Source: DATAXI01 sp963756185 (GTDB lineage Bacteria > Verrucomicrobiota > Verrucomicrobiia > Chthoniobacterales > Chthoniobacteraceae). Taken from it: a DNA stretch of 64,000 nucleotides. Of the stretch, positions 8,769 through 17,641 are shown piece by piece. The first letter of the stretch is position 1. Every line of letters starts with the position of its first letter. The notes under the pieces are model-generated. The model saw only the letters and a program-made list of their open reading frames with translations. It was not told where the DNA came from and made no database searches. The stretch covers positions 124,001-188,000 of the forward strand of contig CAVWMS010000001.1 of NCBI GenBank assembly GCA_963756185.1. Direction: 5' to 3'. A program made the translations under genes and the position numbers.

Positions 8769-9137
8769 TTACCAGAAGATCGGTCCCTTTCCGCGAGGGC
8801 GTCTGGCCTGCGGGTCCTTGTGCGCGTCGGTAAGATCGAGCGTCAGCAGGGTTTGCTTGTCTGCGCCCACGCTGATGGTGGCCTGCATGCCGGCCATCAC
8901 CTGGTCGACGGTTATCGGCGAACCATCCAGCGTTATCTTGGTGGCGTCCGAGATTGGATAGGTGAGTTGGTCAGCGCCATTTCCCGGGTCCAGCGTCACG
9001 TCCCCCGGCGAGACGGCGACGACGGTCATTTGTCCCGGGGCGCTGGCGGGAGTAGCCTGTTGCTTCGGCTTTTTGGCGAGGCCCGGCGCGGTGAGGGAGA
9101 GAATCAGAAGCGCGGCGAGGCAGAATCTGGGGTTCAT
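8769..9137 (-). CDS. Small secreted protein
   Basis: 122-aa protein with a clear signal peptide (MNPRFCLAALLILSLTAPGLA) followed by a Lys/Pro/Ala-rich linker and an 80-residue beta-rich domain (QMTVVAVSPGDVTLDPGN to KQTLLTLDLTD). The strand pattern, with values set by ITLDGSPITVDQVMAGMQ, resembles small domains of the kind annotated as DUF5666 or OB-like envelope domains, but I would not assign one. The start is supported by the signal peptide. It is divergent from the giant Gly-rich protein; the shared upstream region holds the second copy of the blaI dyad. Function unknown. Confidence 0.7.
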   Translation of the reverse strand: MNPRFCLAALLILSLTAPGLAKKPKQQATPASAPGQMTVVAVSPGDVTLDPGNGADQLTYPISDATKITLDGSPITVDQVMAGMQATISVGADKQTLLTLDLTDAHKDPQARRPRGKGPIFW

Positions 9138-9182
9138 GGGCCGCAGGCTAATGAAGAGGCCACGGGAAGTAAAGCTATTTTT

Positions 9183-9211
9183 TTAGCACAGTGCTGTTTT
9201 TCCAGCATACA
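9183..9211 (+). promoter_or_regulatory. Promoter-like site with blaI-type dyad
   Basis: TTAGCA (9183-9188), 17 bp, then CATACA (9206-9211). The spacer holds GTGCTGTTTTTCCAGCAT (9191-9208), which differs by one base from the sequence in front of blaI (GTGCTGGTTTTCCAGCAT). Order and spacing of -35, dyad and -10 are identical at the two loci. On the plus strand it would drive the giant Gly-rich protein gene at 9395; the dyad could also affect the divergent small secreted protein. Read as a second BlaI target by inference. Confidence 0.5.
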
Positions 9212-9394
9212 GGGAACCCGCGGAAATCGCCCCGGCGCCGCCGCGGCCGGGATGGGCGCCGCCAGCCAAAAACACGCGGCAGGCCCATATCCACGACGGC
9301 CCTTCGGCATGTGGTGACAAGGTCCGCGCCCCTCCCGGCGCGGCAGGCGGGCATCTTTCGTGCTTTGGAAGGGCTTTCAAATCTTTCCAGCCAA

Positions 9395-12300
9395 ATGAAA
9401 TTGCAGGATGCCCACCCGCGTTGCCGGTCCATTATCGAACCCCTCGAGCAGCGCATTGCCCCTGCCTTGCTCGTCCAGGGGGCCAACCTCCTCGGCGCGG
9501 GAAATCCCACGACCGGTGAGACTTCCATCGGCGGCAATTCGGTCACGCTGGTAAAGGTCCTCTCCGGCGACGCCATCGTCTGGTTCGACGCCGGCCAGAT
9601 CGCGGCCATTTCCGTCGGCCCCAATACCTCCCTGGACATCACCGGCGACGTTGGCATCACCAACAGCCAGGGCCTCTTCATCCCCGGCCCGATCATCGGC
9701 AACCTGACCGCCAGCGGCCATTTGACCGATTCGGACAACAACCCGGCCAACGGACTGGACGGCGACGTGCTGCTGCCGAACAACATCGTGGGCATCACCA
9801 CGCATCCGCTCGGCCCCGAGACGGGCACCATCGGCAACATCATTACCGGGGGCTCGGTGAGCAATTTGAACATCAGCGGCGAACTCTCGGGTGTTTACGC
9901 CGGCGACGGCGCCTTTTACACGGGAAGCTCGAACGCGAACCTCAATTCCCACGTTCAGCAAAACGGGTTCGTTTACGCGAACGTCGGCGTCGATACAAAT
10001 CCCATCCAGCCCGGCATCCAGAATCTATTCGTTTTCGCTCCCAGCAACGCCAGGACCGTCGAATCCGGCGCGTCGATCACCAACGTGAAAATCGGCACCG
10101 CGGGAGATGCGTTGCAGATGTTTGCCGGCGACGGCTTTGCCGGCACCGCCGCATCGCCGGGTCATGCCGGCACGCCCGGTCTGCCCGGCGGATCGATTTC
10201 GAACATCACCCTCGAGAACGCCTACGTAAACACGCAGCTCTTTCCATCGAATCCGCCTAGTTACAACCTCATGGCCGGCAGCGGCGGCTCGGGCACGCAT
10301 GGCGGTGCGGGCGGCGGCGTCAAGGATATCAGCGAAATCACCTCCGCGGGCGTGGTGGAAATTCTTGGCGGACAAGGCGGCGCGGGCCTCAGCGGCCCGG
10401 GCGGCGTGGGCGGTTCCATCTCGGCGCTCAATATGGAGAGCGACAGCTCCGCTTACACAGTCCATGCCGGCAAGGGCGGTCCCGGCGCTCCCGGTGGCGC
10501 GGGCGGCAGCGTGAAGAACGTCAACTTTGGCGGCGACCAGCTTTCCAACGGCATCGTGGTGGCCGCGCCGTTCACCGGCGGCACTGCCGACGACATCCTG
10601 CTCATCGACGCGCAGACCGGCAGCATGATTATCGAGCAAAACAACGGCAACGGCACCGGATTCACCCCTGTCACACAGGATCAGCTTACCACCTCGGACA
10701 CCATCCCCTCCCAGGGAACGACGCCGGTTGACGCCATCGCGGTGGATATCGGTGGCGTTTACGACATCGTGGTCGCCTACGCCGGGTCCGACGCGCTCGG
10801 CGTATTCCTCAACCAGGGCGGCGGCGTTTTTTACATTAACGCATATACCGGCAACCAGCTTACCAGCTCGACGCTGGCCGAAAGCAACATCGCCCTGGGG
10901 TACGCTCCTTCGCTGATTGCCGCCGCCAACTTTACCGGCGACGGCTCGACCGATCTGGTAGCGACGGTTGATGACGCGGGCACGCCCGCGTTGATGACCA
11001 TCGCGGGCAATGGCGCCGGCGGTTTCACGCCGCTGACCGCCCTCATTCCGCTCACGTCGGGTGCGGTGAGCCTCATCCCGGCGGACATTCAGGGCGGGGC
11101 CTACAGCGATCTGTTCATCGGTTTCAAGAATGGCCTCATCGACTCACTGCTCTCGACCGGCTCCTCGACCGGGCTGCCGTTTACCGTCAACAATTCCGGC
11201 GTCACCGTCGCCGGCGGCCTCGCGAACCTCGACTACAACCCGCAGGAAGGGCTGCTGATGGCGCTCAACGGCGCCGGCAACACCATCAACGTCTATGGCG
11301 CGAATGCCCAGGGCTCGCTCGCCATCATCACGAGCATCAACCTCGGGCTCGAGCCGGGCACCGCGCTGGTCGCTCATTACGTGCCGGAGACGCAATCGCT
11401 CGCCGAGCCGATCGAAGTGCTCTCCGCCGTCGGCAGCGCGTCGCGGCTGGATATCTATTCCCAGGGCTCCGACTCCTACACGCTGACTTCATCCACCGAC
11501 TCCGCCGAATCGCTGAAGAACTTCGTGCCGGTGCTCGATGCCGGCAGCACCTCCGGCGTCGCGGCTGTCGGCAACTCGGTCGAGCATTTCTCCTTCAGCC
11601 AGAATGGCGGCGCGTTTTTCAACGTCGAGTTGCCTTTCACGGGCAAGACGGTCACCATTGACGCCGGCGACGGCGGCAACGGGGTGGTCGGCTCGACCGC
11701 GGCGGGCGGCGCCGGCGGCGCCATTTCCGGCATGAGCATCGTGGCGGGACAAATCACCCTGCAGGCCGGCAACGGCGGAACCTCGATTGACGCTCCGGCG
11801 GGCGCCGGCGGCGCCATCCTGGATACGCCGACGCTGGTGACCTATGGCGGCACGACCATTACCACCACCGTTACGGCGGACAGCCTCATGGTACTCACGG
11901 CCGGCGGCGGCGGAACATCCAGCGGCACGTCGCACACGGCGACCGGCGGGATTGGCGGCGCGGTGGAAGGGCTGAACATGACGATGATCGAGGGCAACAC
12001 CACGATTTTCTCGGGCGGCGGCGGCGACGGCAGCGGCGGCAACGGCGGCAACGGCGGCATGGTCACCGCAATCAAGTCGGTCGATAACGGCGGCGACCTT
12101 GACATCACCACCGGCCTCGGCGGTTCGGCCCTCGGCCCGGCGGGCAATGGCGGCGCGGGCGGCTCGATCTCGAATATCAACCACTCGCTCTCGCTCGCTG
12201 AAAACACCCTCGAGGCCGCTTACGGCGTCAACCTTACCGCGAACAATGGCGGCGATTCCAATGGAGGCACGGGTGGCGCGGGCGGCTCGATTTCAAACGT

Positions 12301-13858
12301 CAGCATGTCGCTCGAGGCGCCGGAGGAGTCGGTCAACAACTCGACCTCGGTTCCTCCCACCGTGCACGAGAACCTCGACAGTACCGTCCGCGTGGCCTTC
12401 GCGGCCGGCACCGGCGGCACGGGCGCGATCGGCGGCGCAGGCGGCTCGATCAAGAACGTGAACGCGACCGCTGTTTTCAACCAGATCCTCCCCGGCGGCG
12501 GCATCGAGATCAATCCAGTCGCGGCGCAATTCACCGCTGGAAGCGGCAACACCGGCTCGACCGGAGTAGGCGGCGCAGGCGGCGCGATCAGCGATCTTAC
12601 CCTGGTGGGTATCTCCCATTTCGACCCGGATGCGGCCGATCCGCAGGCCGGCGATACTCCGCTGGTGATCACCTCGGGCAATGGCGGCAACGGTGGCACG
12701 GTGGGTGGGGCAGGCGGCGCCATCGCGGTCATCAATTCCTATAACGCGCAATACACCCCGCTGGCGTCGGGCCTTGGCGGCTCGTCGGGCACCCAGCCCC
12801 AGAATCTTACAGGCACGCAATTGGCCGGCGCGTCGATCACCTCGGGCACCGGCGGCAACGGCGGTTCCGGCAATGGCGGCGCAGGTGGGACCGTCTCCGG
12901 GCTGAACATCGGTGTCTCCGGCTGGGGGCAAGCCTCGGAGGCTGAGGTTCCCAGCGGCGGCGTCATATTCCAGGGCGGCCAGATGAACATTCAAGCCGGC
13001 GGTGGCGGCAGTGGCGGCGTCTCCGGCAAGGGCGGCGTGGGCGGCAGCGTCTCGAGCTCGCTGCTCGGCTGCGCGATTGCCACCGACGAGTATGGATTGC
13101 TGCTGCAGGGCGGCCCCGGCGGCAGTGGCGGCGCCGGCGGCGGCGCGGGCGGCAATGTAACTGCCATCCAGCTCAATGCGACCCAGGGCATCGTCTCGTA
13201 CAACACATCGTACGACATTCTCCCGACCCTGATCCTGGCCGGCAACGGCGGCGCGGCCACGGGCGCGTCGGCGGTCGGCGGCGTGGGCGGCAGCATCAGC
13301 CAGATTACCGAGTCCAAGGATATAAATACGCCCATCACGGTCATCCAGGCCGGCAATGGCGGCGGGGCGGTCGGCACCGGCGGCGCCGGCGGCAGCGTGA
13401 CGCAGGTCAATACAGTGGGCTTGATAGGCCAGGCCTCGGACAACCTGGGCAATACCTTCGGCGTCTTCCAGACCGGCGCGACCCCCGGTTATTTTGATTT
13501 CCTCTTCCCATTCGGCTCCGTGCCGCAAGGCGTATTTGCCGGAGACGGCGGCACGGGCGCGACCGCCGGTGTGGCCGGTTCGGTGACCTATATCAGCGCC
13601 GCTGACATCGCCGCCATCGGCGCGGCGATGAATGGCAACGGCCTCTTCGCCGCCGCCTCGAAGGTGGCCAATATTACCGCCAATTACATTGCCTACGACC
13701 AGAACGGAAACGGCCTCTACGACAATGTAAGCGGAACCAACCTGACTCCTCCCAGCCAGGCGGTCCCGATCGACGGGTTCATTTTCTCCGACACGGCCCC
13801 GACCAAAGTAGTCACGTTCGACAATACGCTGCTGGAGAACTTTACGTTCGTGGCGTAA
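9395..13858 (+). CDS. Giant Gly-rich surface protein with FG-GAP-like core
   Basis: 1487-aa protein. I start it at ATG 9395 (MKLQDAHPRCRS) because this brings the motif IEPLEQRIAPALL close to the N-terminus. Short EPLE-R-like motifs at that position recur in very large secreted proteins of Verrucomicrobiota and Planctomycetota. The 68 upstream codons are Arg-rich, non-protein-like and cover a promoter-like site. Residues about 245-375 and 750-1400 consist of dozens of GGxGGx-[ISV]-S-x-[IVL] units (e.g. GGAGGSISNV), which should form an extended beta-roll. Residues about 385-735 are an FG-GAP/VCBS-like beta-propeller with units such as ANFTGDGSTDLVATVDDAG. No PEP-CTERM tail is present; the end is TFDNTLLENFTFVA. 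Predicted extracellular structural or adhesive protein. Possibly BlaI-controlled. Confidence 0.8.
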   Translation: MKLQDAHPRCRSIIEPLEQRIAPALLVQGANLLGAGNPTTGETSIGGNSVTLVKVLSGDAIVWFDAGQIAAISVGPNTSLDITGDVGITNSQGLFIPGPIIGNLTASGHLTDSDNNPANGLDGDVLLPNNIVGITTHPLGPETGTIGNIITGGSVSNLNISGELSGVYAGDGAFYTGSSNANLNSHVQQNGFVYANVGVDTNPIQPGIQNLFVFAPSNARTVESGASITNVKIGTAGDALQMFAGDGFAGTAASPGHAGTPGLPGGSISNITLENAYVNTQLFPSNPPSYNLMAGSGGSGTHGGAGGGVKDISEITSAGVVEILGGQGGAGLSGPGGVGGSISALNMESDSSAYTVHAGKGGPGAPGGAGGSVKNVNFGGDQLSNGIVVAAPFTGGTADDILLIDAQTGSMIIEQNNGNGTGFTPVTQDQLTTSDTIPSQGTTPVDAIAVDIGGVYDIVVAYAGSDALGVFLNQGGGVFYINAYTGNQLTSSTLAESNIALGYAPSLIAAANFTGDGSTDLVATVDDAGTPALMTIAGNGAGGFTPLTALIPLTSGAVSLIPADIQGGAYSDLFIGFKNGLIDSLLSTGSSTGLPFTVNNSGVTVAGGLANLDYNPQEGLLMALNGAGNTINVYGANAQGSLAIITSINLGLEPGTALVAHYVPETQSLAEPIEVLSAVGSASRLDIYSQGSDSYTLTSSTDSAESLKNFVPVLDAGSTSGVAAVGNSVEHFSFSQNGGAFFNVELPFTGKTVTIDAGDGGNGVVGSTAAGGAGGAISGMSIVAGQITLQAGNGGTSIDAPAGAGGAILDTPTLVTYGGTTITTTVTADSLMVLTAGGGGTSSGTSHTATGGIGGAVEGLNMTMIEGNTTIFSGGGGDGSGGNGGNGGMVTAIKSVDNGGDLDITTGLGGSALGPAGNGGAGGSISNINHSLSLAENTLEAAYGVNLTANNGGDSNGGTGGAGGSISNVSMSLEAPEESVNNSTSVPPTVHENLDSTVRVAFAAGTGGTGAIGGAGGSIKNVNATAVFNQILPGGGIEINPVAAQFTAGSGNTGSTGVGGAGGAISDLTLVGISHFDPDAADPQAGDTPLVITSGNGGNGGTVGGAGGAIAVINSYNAQYTPLASGLGGSSGTQPQNLTGTQLAGASITSGTGGNGGSGNGGAGGTVSGLNIGVSGWGQASEAEVPSGGVIFQGGQMNIQAGGGGSGGVSGKGGVGGSVSSSLLGCAIATDEYGLLLQGGPGGSGGAGGGAGGNVTAIQLNATQGIVSYNTSYDILPTLILAGNGGAATGASAVGGVGGSISQITESKDINTPITVIQAGNGGGAVGTGGAGGSVTQVNTVGLIGQASDNLGNTFGVFQTGATPGYFDFLFPFGSVPQGVFAGDGGTGATAGVAGSVTYISAADIAAIGAAMNGNGLFAAASKVANITANYIAYDQNGNGLYDNVSGTNLTPPSQAVPIDGFIFSDTAPTKVVTFDNTLLENFTFVA

Positions 13859-14003
13859 CCCGCCTCGCAACTACCGGCAACGGCAGATAGGGCAACGTCT
13901 CCGGCAAGCGCCAGGGGCGGCATTGCATTCGGCTATAAGCGATTCCTCTGAGACCTGCCGGCCATTGATTATCGAATCCATTGATAGAAACAGTTGGATC
14001 GTT

Positions 14004-14768
14004 ATGAATATTAGAATTTTTACCGTGTTTGCCATCGCCGCCGCTCTCTGTGCCGGCCAGCCGGCGTTTGCCGCCAAAGACCGGAAGGGCGCCTCGAGCC
14101 ATCGTGCGGTTTCGCACCACGTGGCTGCGACGCACCGCTCTACCACCAGCCGTGCGATTGCCTCAACGCACCACGCCACGCGTGCGGTTGCCGCCGTCCA
14201 TCATGGAACCCGGTCGGCCATCGCCGCACGCCGAGTCACGACCAGCCGGGCCCGCCTGACCGCGAATCGATCGAGCGCCAGGGCCGTGCGCGGCATCGCA
14301 GCCCGGAATTCTCGTGGCCGGACAATCGCCACGGCCGGGAGAGTGACATCCGCCCGCCGCCACGGGGCAAATGTGGCGCTCGTCGGCAGCCCCAATGGCT
14401 CTGGGAACCGGGTCAGCCAAAGCAATTACACCTATGCCTTCCAAAGCCACTCGGGCTGGAACCAAAATCGGGAGTATTATTGGCACAACCATCATTACCG
14501 CTGGTTTGGCAATGGCTGGTTCATCATCAATCCTTTCCCGTACACTTACTATAACCGCGCCTATTACAGCCCCGGTTATTTCAACAGTTACTCCCTCATT
14601 ACGGAGGTTCAGCAGGATCTCGCCAACGATGGTTACTATCACGGCTCCATCGACGGAGTTTACGGACCAATGACCCAGGCCGCCATTGTCGCCTACCAGC
14701 AGGACAACGGCCTCGTGCCCACCACCGGTACAATCGGCCCCGCGCTTCTCAATTCACTCAACGGGTAG
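14004..14768 (+). CDS. Secreted peptidoglycan-binding domain protein (His/Arg-rich)
   Basis: 254-aa protein starting at ATG 14004 with signal peptide MNIRIFTVFAIAAALCAGQ and cleavage near AFAA. Residues 30-125 are a basic, His/Ser/Thr/Arg-rich low-complexity region. Then comes an aromatic segment (YTYAFQSHSGWNQNREYYW, WFIINPFPYTYY) and a C-terminal peptidoglycan-binding type 1 domain (EVQQDLANDGYYHGSIDG, AAIVAYQQDNGL). The same domain order, Tyr/Trp-rich box then PG-binding domain, occurs in the protein at 44856-45560, so the two are paralogues. Likely periplasmic and bound to cell wall through the PG-binding domain. Function beyond that is unknown. Confidence 0.82.
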   Translation: MNIRIFTVFAIAAALCAGQPAFAAKDRKGASSHRAVSHHVAATHRSTTSRAIASTHHATRAVAAVHHGTRSAIAARRVTTSRARLTANRSSARAVRGIAARNSRGRTIATAGRVTSARRHGANVALVGSPNGSGNRVSQSNYTYAFQSHSGWNQNREYYWHNHHYRWFGNGWFIINPFPYTYYNRAYYSPGYFNSYSLITEVQQDLANDGYYHGSIDGVYGPMTQAAIVAYQQDNGLVPTTGTIGPALLNSLNG

Positions 14769-14841
14769 CCCGGATATTTAACATCGCCCTCGCAGTCGCC
14801 GGCAAGTTCGGGTTCATCCCGCCGGGTAAGTAAGGCATTGC

Positions 14842-17055
14842 CTACGACCAGCTAAGGTCGTGCTGACTTATCGGCAGCGAACGGACGCGCTTGCCGGTCG
14901 CGGCAAAGATCGCGTTGCAGACCGCCGGCGCCGTGGGCGGCAGCGCGGGTTCGCCGATGCCGCTCGGGTGCGTGGGAGTCTGGATGAAATTCACATCGAC
15001 CACCGTCGGCGCGTCATTCATCCGGAGCAGGAGATAATCGTGGAAGTTACTCTGGCTGACCTGGCCCTTGTCGACGGTGATCTGCTGGCGCCACGCGGCG
15101 CTTAGTCCGTCGGTCATCGCCCCCTGCACCTGGTTTTCGGCGCCGCTCAGGTTCACCACCGGGCCGATATCAACGGCCGCGGTCAACTTATCCACGTGCA
15201 AAGCGCCGGCTTTGGTTACCGTAACTTCGGCCACTACCGCCACATAACCTCCGTAACTGAAATAAAACCCAAGGCCCTGCCCCTGACCGCGTGGCAATTG
15301 CTTTGGCCAGCCCGATTTTTGCGCCGCCAGCCGGATGCACCCTTTCATCCGGTCCAGGTCCCATGGGCGGCCGCGGCGGCCACCGGGCGCGGAAGTGGGT
15401 TCGTGGGGATTGTTGAGAAGGTCGAGGCCGAAATCAACCAGGTTGCGCCCCGCCGCATGCGCCAGCTCATCCAGGAAGCTGATGAAGATAAACACGTTGC
15501 CGTTCGCGCCCGGGGCGCGCCATGGGCCGGTGGGGATGTTGCTCGAGATGACCGACGCGCCGAGTTGGAAATTCGGCACGAACGGGCTCGGGAATTCGTT
15601 TGCGCCCACTTCGTTGTCGCCGCGCTCGGTGTTGTTGTGCCCGAGCGCCACCACGTGGTTGGACCACGCGGAAAGCTTGCCCGTGCCGTCGACCGCGCCC
15701 TTGAGGAAGTGCCACGCGGTCGGTCTGTAATAGTCATGCTGCATGTCCTGCTCGCGGGTCCATGTCAACTTGATCGGAGTGCCCGGCATCTTTTGCGCGA
15801 TCGCCGCCGCCTCGACCAGGTAGTCATTCTTGAGCCGCCGGCCAAATCCGCCGCCGATGCGCGTCAAATGCACCGAGATGTTTTCCTTGGGAATGCCGAG
15901 CGCCTCCGCCGCGTTCCCCTGTCCGCCGCCGGGTGACTGCGTCGGCGCCCAAATCTCAAGGTTCCCATCCTTGAACAGGGCGGTGCAGTTCTGCGGCTCG
16001 AGCGTCGCATGCGACAGGTATTGATAGAAATAGTCCCCCTCGACGGTTTTCGCCGCTGACGCAAAAGCGGCGTCGGCATTGCCAGCGGTATAGACTTGTT
16101 TTTGAGGCGCGCCTTTGCCCAGGTCGGCGGCCTGCTTCGCAAAATCGTCCGTGCTCTGGTTCCCCTTGCCGCCATCGTCCCAGACCACCGCCAGCGCCTT
16201 TGACGCCTTGAACGCGGACCAAGTGGAATCGGCGACAATCGCCACGCCCGGGTCCATGCCGTTTCCGCCATCGACGGAGTACGCGTCCTTTACGCCATCC
16301 ATCTTCTTGATGTCGTCCAGGTTTCCGCTCTGGAATTTGCCGCCGAACACCGGGCAGCGAATATAGACCGCGTGCAGCATTCCCGGCAGCGCCTGATCGA
16401 TGCCAAAGAGCGGCAGGCCCGTGACAATCTTCTCATTGTCCACACCGGGAATGCGCCGGCCCAGTATCTTGAAATCCTTCGGATCCTTGAGCGGCACCGT
16501 CTTTGGGTCGGGCGCCGTCAGCGTTGCCGCCTTCGCAACCAGTTCCCCGTAAGTGGCGCTTTGCTTCGTCGCCGCGTGCAGCACCGCCCCGTTCGAGGCC
16601 GTGCATTCGGTTTCCGGCACATTCCAGGTTTGCGCCGCGGCGGTGATGAGCATCACCCGCGCCGCCGCGCCCATGCGCCGCATCATGTCGTAATTATTCG
16701 GGATCGATGAACTGCCGCCGGCGCCCTGCCCGCCGTAGGCGGGATTGAGACTGCCCTGCTCGACCGTCACGCTTTCCCATGGCACTTCCAATTCCTCGGC
16801 GATGATCATCGGCAGCGAGGTCTTGACGCCCTGGCCGATCTCCGGGTTCTTCGCGATGATGGTCACCGCGCCGGAGGGTTTGATGTGGATGAAGGCGTTC
16901 GGCGTAAAATCCGACGCCGGCGCAGGATCGAGTCCCGCGGCATCGGCCCGGGGGCGTGACGCAAAATAATAGCCAAGCATCAGGCCGCCGCCGGCGATGC
17001 TGACAACCTTGAGAAAGCCGCGGCGGGAGAGATCGGGATTTGCTGGAGCAGTCAT
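14842..17055 (-). CDS. iorB: Isoquinoline 1-oxidoreductase-like molybdopterin-binding beta subunit
   Basis: 737-aa large subunit of a xanthine-oxidase family aldehyde/heterocycle hydroxylase. The start at ATG 17055 gives MTAPANPDLSRRGFLKVVSI, a twin-arginine signal (SRRGFLK) followed by a hydrophobic stretch, so the enzyme is exported folded to the periplasm. The frame extends about 135 codons further up but that overlaps the small subunit. Cofactor-binding features include EIGQGVKTSLPMIIAEELEV, the GGGFGRRLKND loop and the C-terminal GIGEPALPPTAPAVCNA, which holds the catalytic glutamate. Directly downstream of the 2Fe-2S subunit (14 bp). No cytochrome subunit or molybdenum chaperone gene is adjacent. 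Confidence 0.9.
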   Translation of the reverse strand: MTAPANPDLSRRGFLKVVSIAGGGLMLGYYFASRPRADAAGLDPAPASDFTPNAFIHIKPSGAVTIIAKNPEIGQGVKTSLPMIIAEELEVPWESVTVEQGSLNPAYGGQGAGGSSSIPNNYDMMRRMGAAARVMLITAAAQTWNVPETECTASNGAVLHAATKQSATYGELVAKAATLTAPDPKTVPLKDPKDFKILGRRIPGVDNEKIVTGLPLFGIDQALPGMLHAVYIRCPVFGGKFQSGNLDDIKKMDGVKDAYSVDGGNGMDPGVAIVADSTWSAFKASKALAVVWDDGGKGNQSTDDFAKQAADLGKGAPQKQVYTAGNADAAFASAAKTVEGDYFYQYLSHATLEPQNCTALFKDGNLEIWAPTQSPGGGQGNAAEALGIPKENISVHLTRIGGGFGRRLKNDYLVEAAAIAQKMPGTPIKLTWTREQDMQHDYYRPTAWHFLKGAVDGTGKLSAWSNHVVALGHNNTERGDNEVGANEFPSPFVPNFQLGASVISSNIPTGPWRAPGANGNVFIFISFLDELAHAAGRNLVDFGLDLLNNPHEPTSAPGGRRGRPWDLDRMKGCIRLAAQKSGWPKQLPRGQGQGLGFYFSYGGYVAVVAEVTVTKAGALHVDKLTAAVDIGPVVNLSGAENQVQGAMTDGLSAAWRQQITVDKGQVSQSNFHDYLLLRMNDAPTVVDVNFIQTPTHPSGIGEPALPPTAPAVCNAIFAATGKRVRSLPISQHDLSWS

Positions 17056-17069
17056 GGCGATAAAAGGGT

Positions 17070-17531
17070 TCAGGCTGGTTTGGCCGCGGCATGGATGGCC
17101 GCGCGGATGCGTGTGTAGGTGCAGCAGCGGCAGAGATTGCCCGCCATTGCGCCGTCGATGTCCTGGTCCGTGGGATTGGGGTTCGTTGCCAGCAGGGCCG
17201 TGGCGGTCATCAATTGCCCGGCCTGGCAATAACCGCATTGCGCGACATCCAGGTCGCACCATGCCTTCTGGAGCGCGGTGAGCTGGCCATTTTGGGCGAG
17301 GCCCTCGATGGTCGTCACTTTCGCGCTTCCCACCGCGGAAACGGGAAGGATGCAGGAGCGGACCGCCGAGCCATCCAGATGCACTGTGCATGCGCCGCAT
17401 TGCGCAATGCCGCATCCGAATTTTGGCCCCAGCAGCCCGATGCTGTCGCGCAGCGCCCATAACAGCGGGGTATCGGGTGAGACGTCGATGGTTCTGCTCT
17501 GGCCGTTAACGTTGAGGGTGAAGCTGCTCAT
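17070..17531 (-). CDS. iorA: (2Fe-2S)-binding alpha subunit of isoquinoline 1-oxidoreductase type
   Basis: 153-aa small subunit with two 2Fe-2S clusters. The plant-type ferredoxin N-terminal domain has GCGIAQCGACTVHLDG; the C-terminal helical domain has CGYCQAGQLMTATALL and NLCRCCTYTRI. This is the standard composition of the electron-transfer subunit of IorAB and related molybdenum hydroxylases. The start MSSFTLNVNGQSRTIDV matches the family. It lies 14 bp upstream of the molybdopterin subunit, forming a two-gene operon. Lacking its own signal, it probably travels to the periplasm bound to the Tat-exported partner. Confidence 0.92.
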   Translation of the reverse strand: MSSFTLNVNGQSRTIDVSPDTPLLWALRDSIGLLGPKFGCGIAQCGACTVHLDGSAVRSCILPVSAVGSAKVTTIEGLAQNGQLTALQKAWCDLDVAQCGYCQAGQLMTATALLATNPNPTDQDIDGAMAGNLCRCCTYTRIRAAIHAAAKPA

Positions 17532-17641
17532 AAGCTGTGAGGAGGATTTGGGGACTTGTGGGGATCTGACGTTGCCGCCACGCGGCGGAGCGCTCCGAAC
17601 TTATAACGCCCGCCCCGCTTCCCATCAAATGCAAAACCGCA

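Noticed and set aside
17056..17460. Upstream extension of the molybdopterin-subunit frame to 17460
   Set aside because: It overlaps the 2Fe-2S subunit gene, whose cluster motifs are clear, and the Tat signal fixes the start at 17055.
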